Origin: Ferrimonas sediminum
GTDB taxonomy: Bacteria > Pseudomonadota > Gammaproteobacteria > Enterobacterales > Shewanellaceae
Length of the DNA: 64,000 nucleotides
Assembly: GCF_900100175.1 (NCBI RefSeq)
Contig: NZ_FNEM01000003.1
Coordinates: 76,725 to 140,724, forward strand
Reading direction: 5' to 3'
Positions 33,003-41,212 of this stretch are shown one piece after another. The notes beneath the pieces are model-generated. The model made no database searches. It saw nothing but the letters and a program-made list of their open reading frames with translations, and was not told the DNA's origin. Position numbers and translations under genes: made by a program. Position 1 is the first letter of the stretch, and each line of letters starts with the position of its first letter.

Positions 33003-33423
33003 CAATATCTCCTAAGTGTATTTAGCAATCCGATAATTAACAGGTAATACGGACAACCAATAAAGTGCTTAAAATAAAGACCCGTGACCAAACATTCAGT
33101 ACACAATTTATTTCAGCTTTCTTTTGATACCTATAATTGAGTACTCAAAACTCAGATTCAAGTGTCTTAGGCAGAACTGGAGCTAGGGTCACAACCGGCC
33201 TTCGAGGCCATGCACAACTGCATGAAGGATAAGGGCGCTATGCAATTTTGCATAGCGCCGCGCCAAGCCGATCAAACAAAAACCAAAAACAAGAAGGCGG
33301 ACAAAAAACAGAAAATGAGATAAATTCAAAAAACAAATTTGGTAATGGATCACATAACAATATTGAATCTTTCCTTAATCTAGCCAGCAAATAATCCCCA
33401 CTCTAAATAAAAAGGGTTTTAAG
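33003..33423. other. fccA-porin divergent regulatory region
   Basis: A 421-bp AT-rich region with no gene. It contains a 12-bp palindrome TTGAGTACTCAA (33137-33148), small dyads GGCC/GGCC (33198-33210) and ATGCA/TGCAT, the strong hairpin described separately, and a right CRP half-site ATCACA (about 33349). No full FNR site (TTGAT-N4-ATCAA) was found. Promoters for both genes must lie here but I could not fix them. Confidence 0.5.
33234..33259. promoter_or_regulatory. Strong inverted repeat with TGCAA-N2-TTGCA core
   Basis: An 11-bp perfect stem GGCGCTATGCA (33234-33244) / TGCATAGCGCC (33249-33259) with a 4-nt centre. There is no T-run after it in either direction, and it lies between divergent promoters, so an operator or RNA hairpin in the porin leader is more likely than a terminator. 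The core TGCAATTTTGCA recurs as TGCAATATTGCA at 45554-45565. Confidence 0.5.
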
Positions 33424-34473
33424 ATGAAAAAAAGCATTATTGCTTCTTCAATGCTGCTGGCACTGATGGGTTCCGCTGCTGCTCAAGCTGAGATGCCAAC
33501 CTTCTACGGCGCCATGCGCATGGCCGTGACCAACGCCGACACCGGCTTCGCCTCCAACATCGGCGGTGGCGAAGGCACCACCATCGAGAACGACTTCTCC
33601 CTGGTGGGCATCAAGGGCAATGTAGCCCTGAACGACGCCCTGGCTCTGGTGTACAAGGCCGAAGTGATGGTTCGCGGTGAAGACAGCGACGCCAGCAACC
33701 CTTTCTCCTCTCGTGATACCTACCTGGGTATGAAAGGCGGCTTCGGTGAACTGACCTTCGGTAAGATGGGCCAGGCATTCTGGAAAGCGGAAGGCGGCGT
33801 AGACAAGTTCAACCTGACCAACACCGACATCAACCGTCTGTTCTCCGGTAACAGCCGTCACGGTGACATGATCAGCTTCACTTCGCCCTCTCTGGGTGGG
33901 GTTACCGTTATCGGTACCTACCAGCTGGAAGACGATGCCTACGGCGCCGACGCCGATATTGAAGGCGATCTGTACTCCGTTGCCGCTCTGTACGGCGACA
34001 AGAAGCTGGCTAAGAAAAACTACTTCGTGGCGGTTGCCTACAACGCCGGCATCGGCGGCGACGAAGCCTACCGCGTAACCGGTCAGGTAAAACTGGGTCA
34101 GGTTAAACTGGGCGCCATGTTCCAGGATACCCAGGATCTGAACAACAAGAATCTGGATGGCAACGGTTTTGCCATCGACGCCAGCTACCCGCTGACTGAA
34201 AAGCTGAGCCTGAAGGCCCGTTACGGCCAGGACGACTCCGGTAACGGTAAGTACGCCGGTAACGTTATGAAGAGCCTGTCCGGTCTGGACAAGGCCGACG
34301 TCACCGTCGCCGAAGTCACCAACTACGCCGTGGGTGCGGACTACAAACTGAGCAAAGCCGCCAAAGTCTACGCTCACTACAGCCGCTTCGACGCCGAAAT
34401 TGCCACCGCCGGTGCCAAGCTGTACGACGAAGGCGACAACATCTTCTCCATGGGTCTGCACTACAAGTTCTAA
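33424..34473 (+). CDS. Outer-membrane porin (Gram-negative general porin type)
   Basis: A 349-residue 16-stranded trimeric-porin-type protein. Signal peptide MKKSIIASSMLLALMGSAAA ends at QAE. The mature start PTFYGAMRMAVTNAD, the segment ALVYKAEVMVRGED, FSSRDTYLGMKGGFGELTFG and the terminal HYKF with C-terminal Phe (the Bam signal) all match the family. AAGGG lies 7 nt before the ATG. The gene has strongly biased, expression-optimised codons, consistent with an abundant protein. It may supply solutes for periplasmic fumarate respiration; that is inference. Confidence 0.92.
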   Translation: MKKSIIASSMLLALMGSAAAQAEMPTFYGAMRMAVTNADTGFASNIGGGEGTTIENDFSLVGIKGNVALNDALALVYKAEVMVRGEDSDASNPFSSRDTYLGMKGGFGELTFGKMGQAFWKAEGGVDKFNLTNTDINRLFSGNSRHGDMISFTSPSLGGVTVIGTYQLEDDAYGADADIEGDLYSVAALYGDKKLAKKNYFVAVAYNAGIGGDEAYRVTGQVKLGQVKLGAMFQDTQDLNNKNLDGNGFAIDASYPLTEKLSLKARYGQDDSGNGKYAGNVMKSLSGLDKADVTVAEVTNYAVGADYKLSKAAKVYAHYSRFDAEIATAGAKLYDEGDNIFSMGLHYKF

Positions 34474-34498
34474 AACCGCTTGCACTGACTCACAAAAA

Positions 34499-34514
34499 GG
34501 GGCCATCTGGCCCC
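34499..34514 (+). terminator. Porin gene terminator
   Basis: Stem GGGGCC (34499-34504) / GGCCCC (34509-34514), loop ATCT, followed by seven T. Confidence 0.88.
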
Positions 34515-34593
34515 TTTTTTTCATTCCTGACTGAGTCAAATTCGCGACCTCGAGCACACCCCAGCGGGCCGGCCTTAGGTATCATTCCTGGCT

Positions 34594-36564
34594 ATGAAAT
34601 ATTGTCTGTTTTTGCTTATCGCGCTGTCGGGTTTCGTCAGTGCCAATGCCGACCCCGTCATCTTCGGTGTGCACTCCAATACCGCGCCGCTGGAGTGGCG
34701 CAATAATGGCGTCGACCAGGGGTTTCACGTCGAACTGATGTCCCGCATCGGCCAATTGACCCAGCACCAAATCCGGGTACGAAGAAAATCGTTTCAGCAA
34801 CTGGTACGGGATGTCCAGAACCCCGACAGCGACATCGACGTCATTGCCGTGGTCAGCCCGGTCAGCATCAACCGCACCCTGCAGCAATCCGATCCCATCT
34901 ACGCCACCCACGCCAAAGCCTACACCCTGCAGGGTAAGAGCTTCATCAATAACTGGCAGGATCTGGCCAACAAGCGGGTGGCGATTAAAGTGGGCTCGTT
35001 CGTCGACGTCTACCTGCAAGGCCACCCGCAGAATTTTATCCGCATCGATGTCGACCTCTACGAAACCGGCTTTAAGATGCTGCTGCAAAAACGGGTCGAC
35101 GTGGTACTGGCAGAAAATTTCGTTGCCCGACGACTGCAGCCCCACTACCCTTCGGTTCGAAGTGCCAGTGATCCGCTGATTTTCGGTGCCTTTAACTTTG
35201 TCAGCAACGATGAGAACGCCGAACTGATGGGGCAGATCAACTCCGCCCTGAGGCAGTTGAAACTGTCCGGAGAATACGACCGGCTGGTCAACAAGTGGTT
35301 TGGTACCGGACGGGAGAAGGTTGACCTGATCTCAACCCAGGAGAAGGTGATGTGGTGGGCGCTGTTCGTGGCTACCCTGTCCGCCACCGGCATGGTGTTC
35401 ACCTGGTCCATGAGCCGGCGACTGCACAAACGCACCCTGGACCTGGACAACGAACTGGCCCAGCGCCGAGCCGCCGAAAAGCAGATCTTCCAGCTGTCGG
35501 AACAGTTCCAGTCGGTATTGGACGGCATTCCCCACGGCGTCATTCTGTACGATCGCCAGCAGACACGGCTGTGGAGCAACGGCAAAAACATCGAGTTGCT
35601 GGAGTCCAGCGCTTTGCTTAACGCCAGTGGCCTGCACTTTCAGTTAGCGCCGCTGTTGCGTCTGGTGCTCAACACCCAGAAGCCGCAGATGAGAGAGTTG
35701 CATCAGGATCAGCGTTATTGGCAACTGCAGGTTCACCCCATCGGCGGCGAGCAGGTGGTGGTGCTGCTGGAGGAGACCACCGAGCAGCATCAACTGCGTC
35801 AGGCCAACGACCAGGCCAGCCGCCTGGCCTCGCTGGGAGAGCTGTCCGCCGGCATCGCCCACGAGATCAACAACCCCACCGGCCTGATTGTGCATGCCAT
35901 CGCCCTGTTCAGCGAAGCGATGCAGGATCTGAAGCCGGCCATCGAACACTACCAGCACCAGGACCCCTTCTGGCTGATTGCCGGCCTGGAGCCCCAGCGT
36001 GCAGTGTTGGAGCTGGATCACGGCAGCCAGACCATTGAGGAGGGCGCACGACGCATCAGCCGCATCGTCAATGACCTGAAGCAATACGCCCAGCCTGAGC
36101 AACACCGCAATCATCAGCAGCTGAACGTCAATGACGTTATTCAGGTGTCACTGCGCCTGACGGCCAACCAGGTAAAACGCTTCAGCGTTGAGACCCACCT
36201 GTCGGAACCGGGACCAAAGATTTACGGGGATGCCCAACAGCTGCAACAGGTGGTGATCAACCTGATTCAGAACGCCTGCCACGCCATGACACCGGACAGT
36301 GGCAAGCTGATCCTCAGCAGCGGTATCGAAGAGGGAATGGTCTTCATTCGCGTATCTGACAATGGCTGCGGCATGGATCATGCCACCCTGCAACGCATTA
36401 AAGAACCTTTCTTTACCACCCGCCGCGCCATTGGCGGCAGCGGACTGGGGCTGTCGGTGTGCAGCCGCATCGTCAATGAACACCATGGCGACTGGCAAGT
36501 GCAATCCAGCCCAGGTAAAGGCACCACTATGACTCTGCTGTTTTCCGAGGAACCCAGCCAATGA
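34594..36564 (+). CDS. Sensor histidine kinase with periplasmic solute-binding domain
   Basis: A 656-residue membrane kinase. Signal/anchor MKYCLFLLIALSGFVSANA. Residues about 20-245 form a SBP_bac_3-type ligand-binding domain (PVIFGVHSNTAPLEW, WQDLANKRVAIKVGS, YDRLVNKWFG). A membrane helix lies at about 255-275. A PAS-like stretch follows at about 305-410, then the phosphoacceptor in LGELSAGIAHEINNP. The ATPase part has N-box QVVINLIQNACHAM, G1 VSDNGCGMD, F-box KEPFFTTR and G2 GGSGLGLSV. About 30 residues (HYQHQDPFWLIAGLEPQRAV) are inserted between the two dimerisation helices. Overlaps its response regulator by 4 bp. The ligand is unknown. Confidence 0.9.
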   Translation: MKYCLFLLIALSGFVSANADPVIFGVHSNTAPLEWRNNGVDQGFHVELMSRIGQLTQHQIRVRRKSFQQLVRDVQNPDSDIDVIAVVSPVSINRTLQQSDPIYATHAKAYTLQGKSFINNWQDLANKRVAIKVGSFVDVYLQGHPQNFIRIDVDLYETGFKMLLQKRVDVVLAENFVARRLQPHYPSVRSASDPLIFGAFNFVSNDENAELMGQINSALRQLKLSGEYDRLVNKWFGTGREKVDLISTQEKVMWWALFVATLSATGMVFTWSMSRRLHKRTLDLDNELAQRRAAEKQIFQLSEQFQSVLDGIPHGVILYDRQQTRLWSNGKNIELLESSALLNASGLHFQLAPLLRLVLNTQKPQMRELHQDQRYWQLQVHPIGGEQVVVLLEETTEQHQLRQANDQASRLASLGELSAGIAHEINNPTGLIVHAIALFSEAMQDLKPAIEHYQHQDPFWLIAGLEPQRAVLELDHGSQTIEEGARRISRIVNDLKQYAQPEQHRNHQQLNVNDVIQVSLRLTANQVKRFSVETHLSEPGPKIYGDAQQLQQVVINLIQNACHAMTPDSGKLILSSGIEEGMVFIRVSDNGCGMDHATLQRIKEPFFTTRRAIGGSGLGLSVCSRIVNEHHGDWQVQSSPGKGTTMTLLFSEEPSQ

Positions 36565-37943
36565 AACTGGCAAGAAACCTGCTGTTGGTCGATGACGAAT
36601 CTCAGTGGCTCAGAACCCTGTCCATGACTCTTAACCGGCTGGTACCGGAAGCCAATGTCGACACCTGTGTCGACAGCCGCCAGGTCATGAACCGGCTCGA
36701 TACCAAGGACTACGCCCTGGTATTGCTGGATCTGACCATGCCGTTTCATTCCGGAGAAGAGCTGCTGGAATCGATTCGCAATCAGTACCCCAACACCCGG
36801 GTCATTATCGTCACCGGGGTTAACGAGGTGGATACCGCCGTGCGCTGCATGAAGCGGGGCGCCTATGACTATTTCATTAAAACCGGCGATGTGGACGATC
36901 TGGCGACCTCAGTTCGCCGGGCACTGGAGGTGGTCGGGCTGGAGCGAAGCTATCAGCACGTCAAGGACAGCTTCCTTACCAAGGAGCTGAGTCAGCCACA
37001 AGCCTTTAACCACATTCTGACCTGTGAGCCGGCAATGCTGGATCGGCTGCGTTATCTGGAAGCCCTGGCCATCAGTCCGGAGCCGATATTGATTACCGGC
37101 GAAAGTGGCTGTGGCAAGGACCAGTTTGCCAAAGCACTGCACCTGTTGTCCTACGCCGATGCCCCCTTTGTGTCCATCAACCTGGCTGGCCTTAACCTGT
37201 CCACCATCGAAGCCACCCTGTTTGGCCAGGTTCGCGGCGCCCTGGGAACCGATGAACCTGCACGAGCTGGCCTGGTGCACAGCGCCGCCGACGGCGTGCT
37301 CTATCTGGATGAGATCGGTGATCTGCCCCTGGAAGCCCAGAGCAAGCTGCTGGATCTGCTTCAGCACCGGCAATATTACCCGCTGGGCAGCGATCGGCCG
37401 CAACCGGTCCGCTGCCGCATCGTCGCCTCGACCCAGCATGACCTGCTCGCGCTGAAGCAAGCGGGCAAGTTCCGTAACGATCTGCTGTACCGCCTGCGTT
37501 CCCACCGCATCAACCTACCGCCACTTCGAGATCGGCCCCTGGATCTCACCATGCTGATCAATCACTTTATAGAGATGGCCGCCAAGGAGATGCAACGCAG
37601 CGTACCGCTGCAACCACGGGATCTGGCCGACAAACTGCGCGGCTACCAGTTTCCCGGCAATCTGCAGGAGTTGAAAGGGATGGTGTTCGATGCAGTCAGC
37701 CGCAGCAATGACACCCACCTCAATATCGCCCCGTTCCTGGAGGCGATTAACGAGCTCAATGGCTCGGTTAACCCCATCGACCAGCATCTGCGTTTCCCTG
37801 ACCAGCTACCTACCCTGGCCGAAGCTGGCAAGGCGCTTATCGATGAGGCCATGAGCCGTACCGCCAACAACCAGACTGCCGCCGCACAGATGCTGGGAAT
37901 CAGCCAGAGCGCCCTGAGTCGGCGCATCACCAAGGGCGAGTAA
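36561..37943 (+). CDS. NtrC-type AAA+ response regulator without a canonical GAFTGA motif
   Basis: A 460-residue regulator. The receiver domain (1-125) has acidic pair DDE, phosphoacceptor Asp in LVLLDLTMP, and K in YFIKTG. The AAA+ domain (about 145-370) has Walker A TGESGCGKDQFAKALH, Walker B GVLYLDEIGDLP and an Arg finger in FRNDLLYRL. The L1 loop that should read GAFTGA is LFGQVRGALGTDEPARAGL, so the sigma-54-contacting residues are missing. A Fis-type helix-turn-helix ends the protein (AAAQMLGISQSALSRRI). ATGA overlap with the kinase. It may work without sigma-54, as TyrR does; that is inference. Confidence 0.88.
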   Translation: MKLARNLLLVDDESQWLRTLSMTLNRLVPEANVDTCVDSRQVMNRLDTKDYALVLLDLTMPFHSGEELLESIRNQYPNTRVIIVTGVNEVDTAVRCMKRGAYDYFIKTGDVDDLATSVRRALEVVGLERSYQHVKDSFLTKELSQPQAFNHILTCEPAMLDRLRYLEALAISPEPILITGESGCGKDQFAKALHLLSYADAPFVSINLAGLNLSTIEATLFGQVRGALGTDEPARAGLVHSAADGVLYLDEIGDLPLEAQSKLLDLLQHRQYYPLGSDRPQPVRCRIVASTQHDLLALKQAGKFRNDLLYRLRSHRINLPPLRDRPLDLTMLINHFIEMAAKEMQRSVPLQPRDLADKLRGYQFPGNLQELKGMVFDAVSRSNDTHLNIAPFLEAINELNGSVNPIDQHLRFPDQLPTLAEAGKALIDEAMSRTANNQTAAAQMLGISQSALSRRITKGE

Positions 37944-37962
37944 GGCCACAACCATGAAAAAA

Positions 37963-37979
37963 GGGAGCCGACGGCTCCC
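37963..37979. terminator. Terminator after the two-component operon
   Basis: Stem GGGAGCC (37963-37969) / GGCTCCC (37973-37979), loop GAC, with six A before and five T after. It can serve the convergent DUF4826 gene as well. Confidence 0.85.
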
Positions 37980-37997
37980 TTTTTATTCCTGCTGCAA

Positions 37998-38411
37998 TCA
38001 GGCTGATTGTTGCTGCCAGTAGCGATCGGTCATGTGCATGGTGGCCATGGACTCGGCTCGGGCGATCATCAGATTGGCAAACTCCACCTGAGTCTTATCT
38101 TGTGTGGTGCGCAGGATGTTCTCCGCCTTCAACTGCCAGTTCAGGGCGAAGTGGCGCAGCGCTTCTCGAGCATCCGGAATGTTCTGGGCATCCAGCAGAT
38201 CCGTAGGCAGGTCACCACTGATCACCCAGAAGCGACGGTTGGCACTGCCAGTTTCCTGAATTTTCCACAGCGTCACGAAGGGAGGCAGAATACGGCTGTC
38301 TTTATCCAGCACCTTACCGGGAATCAGGCCCTTCTCTGCCATATGGCGGTTGGCTTTCTGAAACTGCTCACGAATCCAACGCTGTTCCTCGGTGCCTTGT
38401 TGTTCTTTCAT
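37998..38411 (-). CDS. DUF4826-like protein
   Basis: A 137-residue soluble protein of unknown function. The pattern RWIREQFQKANRHMAEKGLIP, VTLWKIQETGSANRRFWVIS and DALRHFALNWQLKAE-like segment (here DAREALRHFALNWQLKAENI) fits the DUF4826 family of marine gammaproteobacteria. No signal peptide, no membrane segment and no metal motif. Monocistronic, facing the two-component operon. Confidence 0.6.
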   Translation of the reverse strand: MKEQQGTEEQRWIREQFQKANRHMAEKGLIPGKVLDKDSRILPPFVTLWKIQETGSANRRFWVISGDLPTDLLDAQNIPDAREALRHFALNWQLKAENILRTTQDKTQVEFANLMIARAESMATMHMTDRYWQQQSA

Positions 38412-38619
38412 TACTTCTTCCTTATTTATTTCAGCGCTTACCAGTCAACTGATGGGCTTTCGCCTCCGGAGTGTGATCTATGTCAACTTTGCTTGCCATC
38501 TTTGCCACTAAGGTACCGTGGTTCTACTTGGCGCACCCGGTCGTCACTGGTATGGTTGCGTCCATAATCACATATAAGAAGGCCTGAAACCAAGGCCAAA
38601 CTGCACAGGGAGCAAGCAA

Positions 38620-39663
38620 GTGGCTATTTTTGAGCACATCTCTTTTGACGAGCACGAGCACGTCATGTTCTGCCATGACAAGGCCTCGGGCCTGAAAGCG
38701 ATCATCGCTGTCCATGACACCACTCTGGGCCCAGCAGTCGGCGGATGCCGTATGTGGCCCTATGACAGCGAAGCGGACGCCATCAACGACGTACTGCGTC
38801 TGTCCCGGGGTATGACCTATAAAAACGCCCTGGCCGGCCTGGAGTTTGGTGGCGGCAAATCGGTGATCATCGGCGATCCCAAATCCGACAAATCCGAGGC
38901 CCTGTTCCACGCCTTCGGCCGCGCGGTGGACTCTCTGGGTGGGCGTTACTACTCTGCCGAAGATGTTGGCATCAACACCTCAGACATCATGACCGCCCAC
39001 GAAGTGACCCCTTACATGTGCGGCCTGGAAGGCCAAAGCGGCGATCCTTCACCGTTCACGGCACTGGGCACCTTCCTGGGGATCAAGGCGGCGGTAAAAC
39101 ACCAGCGCGGCCTGGACAGCCTAGAAGGAATCAAGGTCGCAGTCCAGGGACTGGGTCACGTCGGTTTCGATACCTGCCGCTACCTGTATCAGGCCGGTGC
39201 CGAACTGGTGGTCTGCGATCTCAGCGCCGAACAACTGGACCGCGCCGCCACCGAATTCGGTGCCACCATCGTCGGCCTGGACGAGATCTACAGCCAGGCG
39301 GTTGACGTCTATTGTCCGTGCGCCCTGGGTGCCACCATCAATGACGCCACCATTCCCCAGCTCAAGGCCACCATCGTCGCCGGCTGTGCCAACAACCAAC
39401 TGGCCGAACCCCGCCACGGCGAAGTGCTGAAGCAAAAAGGGATACTGTACGCACCGGATTACGTCATCAATGCCGGTGGCATCATCAACGTCTCCTTTGA
39501 AAAGGACTACGACGCCGCCAAGTCAGACGCCAAGGTACGTAAAATCTACGATACCCTGCTGACCATCTTCCGCACTGCCGAAGAGCAGGACCGGACGACT
39601 GGCGACGTGGCCGATGTCATGGCCCGTGAGATCATTGCCAAGGCCAGAGCCACCAAAGCCTGA
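38620..39663 (+). CDS. ldh: Leucine (branched-chain amino acid) dehydrogenase
   Basis: A 347-residue Glu/Leu/Phe/Val dehydrogenase that deaminates leucine, valine and isoleucine to 2-oxo acids with NAD+. The catalytic lysine lies in MTYKNALAGLEFGGGKSVI and a second conserved segment is GGRYYSAEDVGINTSDI. The NAD-binding motif is VQGLGHVGFDTCRYL. The frame starts at GTG with GGGAG upstream. A strong terminator follows. It feeds branched-chain oxo acids to degradation; no bkd genes are next to it. Confidence 0.93.
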   Translation: MAIFEHISFDEHEHVMFCHDKASGLKAIIAVHDTTLGPAVGGCRMWPYDSEADAINDVLRLSRGMTYKNALAGLEFGGGKSVIIGDPKSDKSEALFHAFGRAVDSLGGRYYSAEDVGINTSDIMTAHEVTPYMCGLEGQSGDPSPFTALGTFLGIKAAVKHQRGLDSLEGIKVAVQGLGHVGFDTCRYLYQAGAELVVCDLSAEQLDRAATEFGATIVGLDEIYSQAVDVYCPCALGATINDATIPQLKATIVAGCANNQLAEPRHGEVLKQKGILYAPDYVINAGGIINVSFEKDYDAAKSDAKVRKIYDTLLTIFRTAEEQDRTTGDVADVMAREIIAKARATKA

Positions 39664-39683
39664 TTCTTTGGCCCAGCTTGCAC

Positions 39684-39704
39684 AAACCCCGCCCCGCGGG
39701 GTTT
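39684..39704 (+). terminator. Leucine dehydrogenase terminator
   Basis: A 9-bp stem AAACCCCGC / GCGGGGTTT with loop CCC, extended by TTTT. Confidence 0.88.
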
Positions 39705-39903
39705 TTTTCTGCCTGAAGGCCGGCATTCATCGCTCCATTTTTGTGATCCTGCGCCTTGAATCGAACTAACCCCCTACATACACTCACTCAAGGATTTAAA
39801 GCAAGGCATTGATACATAAGCTTATTTGCATGTGTCGATGGCGCAATTAACCCTGTAGTGGCCGAGCATCTTAGGAGTCGGCGCCGAATTTAAGGATGAA
39901 GTA

Positions 39904-40455
39904 ATGAAACCAGCCCTGCTGCTGTGTACGGCCCTGCTGCCCCTGCACGCCGTCGCCAACACCTCCTCCCACAGCGTCGAGTACCAGATGGATTTTTCCG
40001 CCATGGACAGCGATCGCAGCGACATCACCCATGAACTGAATGATGTAGGCAGCTTCCACAATACGCTGTCCTACCGCTACGCCGTCACCGACTGGTTGTC
40101 GGTGGGCGTCGGCTACCTGTGGGGCGACAGTGAAGACTTTGCCCTGTGGCCCGTCGATTTGTTTACCGATTCCAAGCTGGAGTACCAGGGCATTCAGTAC
40201 AGCGTCCGTCTGCAGCTGCCGCTGTCACAGCGCAACCGCTTCTATCTGCAGGCCAACGGCCTGGATTTCGACTACGACGTCTTGGATGACGGTGAGACCG
40301 TAGGCAGCGACGACGGCTTTGATTTCGGCCTGTCTGCGGGCTGGCGCTACGAGTGGGACATCGGCCTGGGCTTGAAAGTGGGCTACGACTATCAGAAACT
40401 GGGCGATCACATCGACATCAAGGGGATCAGCATCGCCCTCAGCTACCGATTCTGA
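39904..40455 (+). CDS. Small outer-membrane beta-barrel protein
   Basis: A 183-residue exported protein with signal peptide MKPALLLCTALLPLHAVANT. The mature part has about eight amphipathic strands (NTLSYRYAVTDWLSVGVGYL, SVRLQLPLSQRNRFYLQANG, GLSAGWRYEWDIGLGLKVGY) and ends in SIALSYRF, a C-terminal Phe barrel signal. It resembles OmpA-transmembrane/OmpW-sized porin-fold proteins. Acidic loops suggest cation-rich surroundings. Function unknown; monocistronic. Confidence 0.75.
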   Translation: MKPALLLCTALLPLHAVANTSSHSVEYQMDFSAMDSDRSDITHELNDVGSFHNTLSYRYAVTDWLSVGVGYLWGDSEDFALWPVDLFTDSKLEYQGIQYSVRLQLPLSQRNRFYLQANGLDFDYDVLDDGETVGSDDGFDFGLSAGWRYEWDIGLGLKVGYDYQKLGDHIDIKGISIALSYRF

Positions 40456-40640
40456 CCACCCTGCCCGCCACAACGCCGTGCCCGCCCCGGCACGGCCACC
40501 ATCGACCGCCTCCCCAAAGAGTTCGGCGGCAAACCGGGGGGCGGATCGGCTCACACTCACTCGCTGTCAACCGCAGCGCCCCGTTGTAGGTGTCAGGCCG
40601 CCTAGGGCACCACAAAATCCCGCCCCGGATCGCTTGCGGG

Positions 40641-40653
40641 CACAGGTCCTGTG
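40641..40653. promoter_or_regulatory. Palindrome overlapping a -35 box
   Basis: CACAGGTCCTGTG is a perfect 13-bp dyad with a single central base. Its last three bases are the start of the GTGACA -35 box of the adjacent promoter, a layout typical of a repressor operator. The binding protein is unknown. Confidence 0.35.
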
Positions 40654-40679
40654 ACAGCGCCCGGTGGCAATGGTATCCT
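40651..40679 (+). promoter_or_regulatory. Candidate sigma-70 promoter of the ybjN-like gene
   Basis: GTGACA (40651-40656), a 17-bp spacer and TATCCT (40674-40679), with an extended TG one base before the -10. It lies 32 bp upstream of the start codon. Confidence 0.45.
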
Positions 40680-40711
40680 AGCGCCCTCACAGCAACTGAT
40701 TTAGCGCTCAT

Positions 40712-41212
40712 ATGCCTCAACTAACACAACCTGGACACGCCGATCTTCACCGCTGGCTGGAAGCCCTGCAGGTGGAATTTTACCTGTGTGACGCCTGCGA
40801 CGGCTTTCACCTGACCCGCCTCCAGGAGTGCCCCGGGGTGTTCGACAGCAAGCTGGAGCTGGCAGAAGACCAGAGCCTGATCCAGTTCAGCACCTCCATG
40901 GAGCTGCGTCCAGCCGCGCTGTTCAAACTGCACAGTGAGTTGGGCGAACTGAACCAACGATTCGGCGAACTGAAACTGTTTATCGAGCTGCTGGACGACA
41001 CCCTGCCGAAGCTGATCATCAGCGCGCAGGTGCGCACCGCCGCCGGTCTGAGCGAAGCCCAGTTTAACGATTTTGTCGGCCATCACAGCCAACAACTCAA
41101 GACACTTCTGGCCTGGGTGCATGAACAGGGCTATGCGCTACTGGAAGGGGACGACGACGAACTGCCCGCAGAGATTGAGATTGAATTGGGTCAGCAGCAT
41201 CAGCTTCACTGA
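40712..41212 (+). CDS. YbjN-domain protein
   Basis: A 166-residue soluble protein. Segments DLHRWLEALQVEFYLCDACD, KLELAEDQSLIQFSTSMELRP, LKLFIELLDDTLPKLIISAQV and GLSEAQFNDFV follow the YbjN fold, which resembles type III secretion chaperones. YbjN proteins are small stress-linked regulators or chaperones of uncertain mechanism. The C terminus is acidic (EGDDDELPAEIEIE). Monocistronic with its own promoter. Confidence 0.7.
   Translation: MPQLTQPGHADLHRWLEALQVEFYLCDACDGFHLTRLQECPGVFDSKLELAEDQSLIQFSTSMELRPAALFKLHSELGELNQRFGELKLFIELLDDTLPKLIISAQVRTAAGLSEAQFNDFVGHHSQQLKTLLAWVHEQGYALLEGDDDELPAEIEIELGQQHQLH

Noticed and set aside
33137-33148. TTGAGTACTCAA as an FNR site upstream of fccA
   Set aside because: FNR needs TTGAT-N4-ATCAA over 14 bp; this palindrome is 12 bp with only a 2-bp centre and G/C at the fifth positions.
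33234-33259. Intrinsic terminator
   Set aside because: A strong stem but no T-run on either side, and no gene ends nearby.
36561-37943. Frameshift as the cause of the missing GAFTGA
   Set aside because: The frame on both sides is conserved and of normal length, so the loop is a substitution-type divergence and not a shifted segment.
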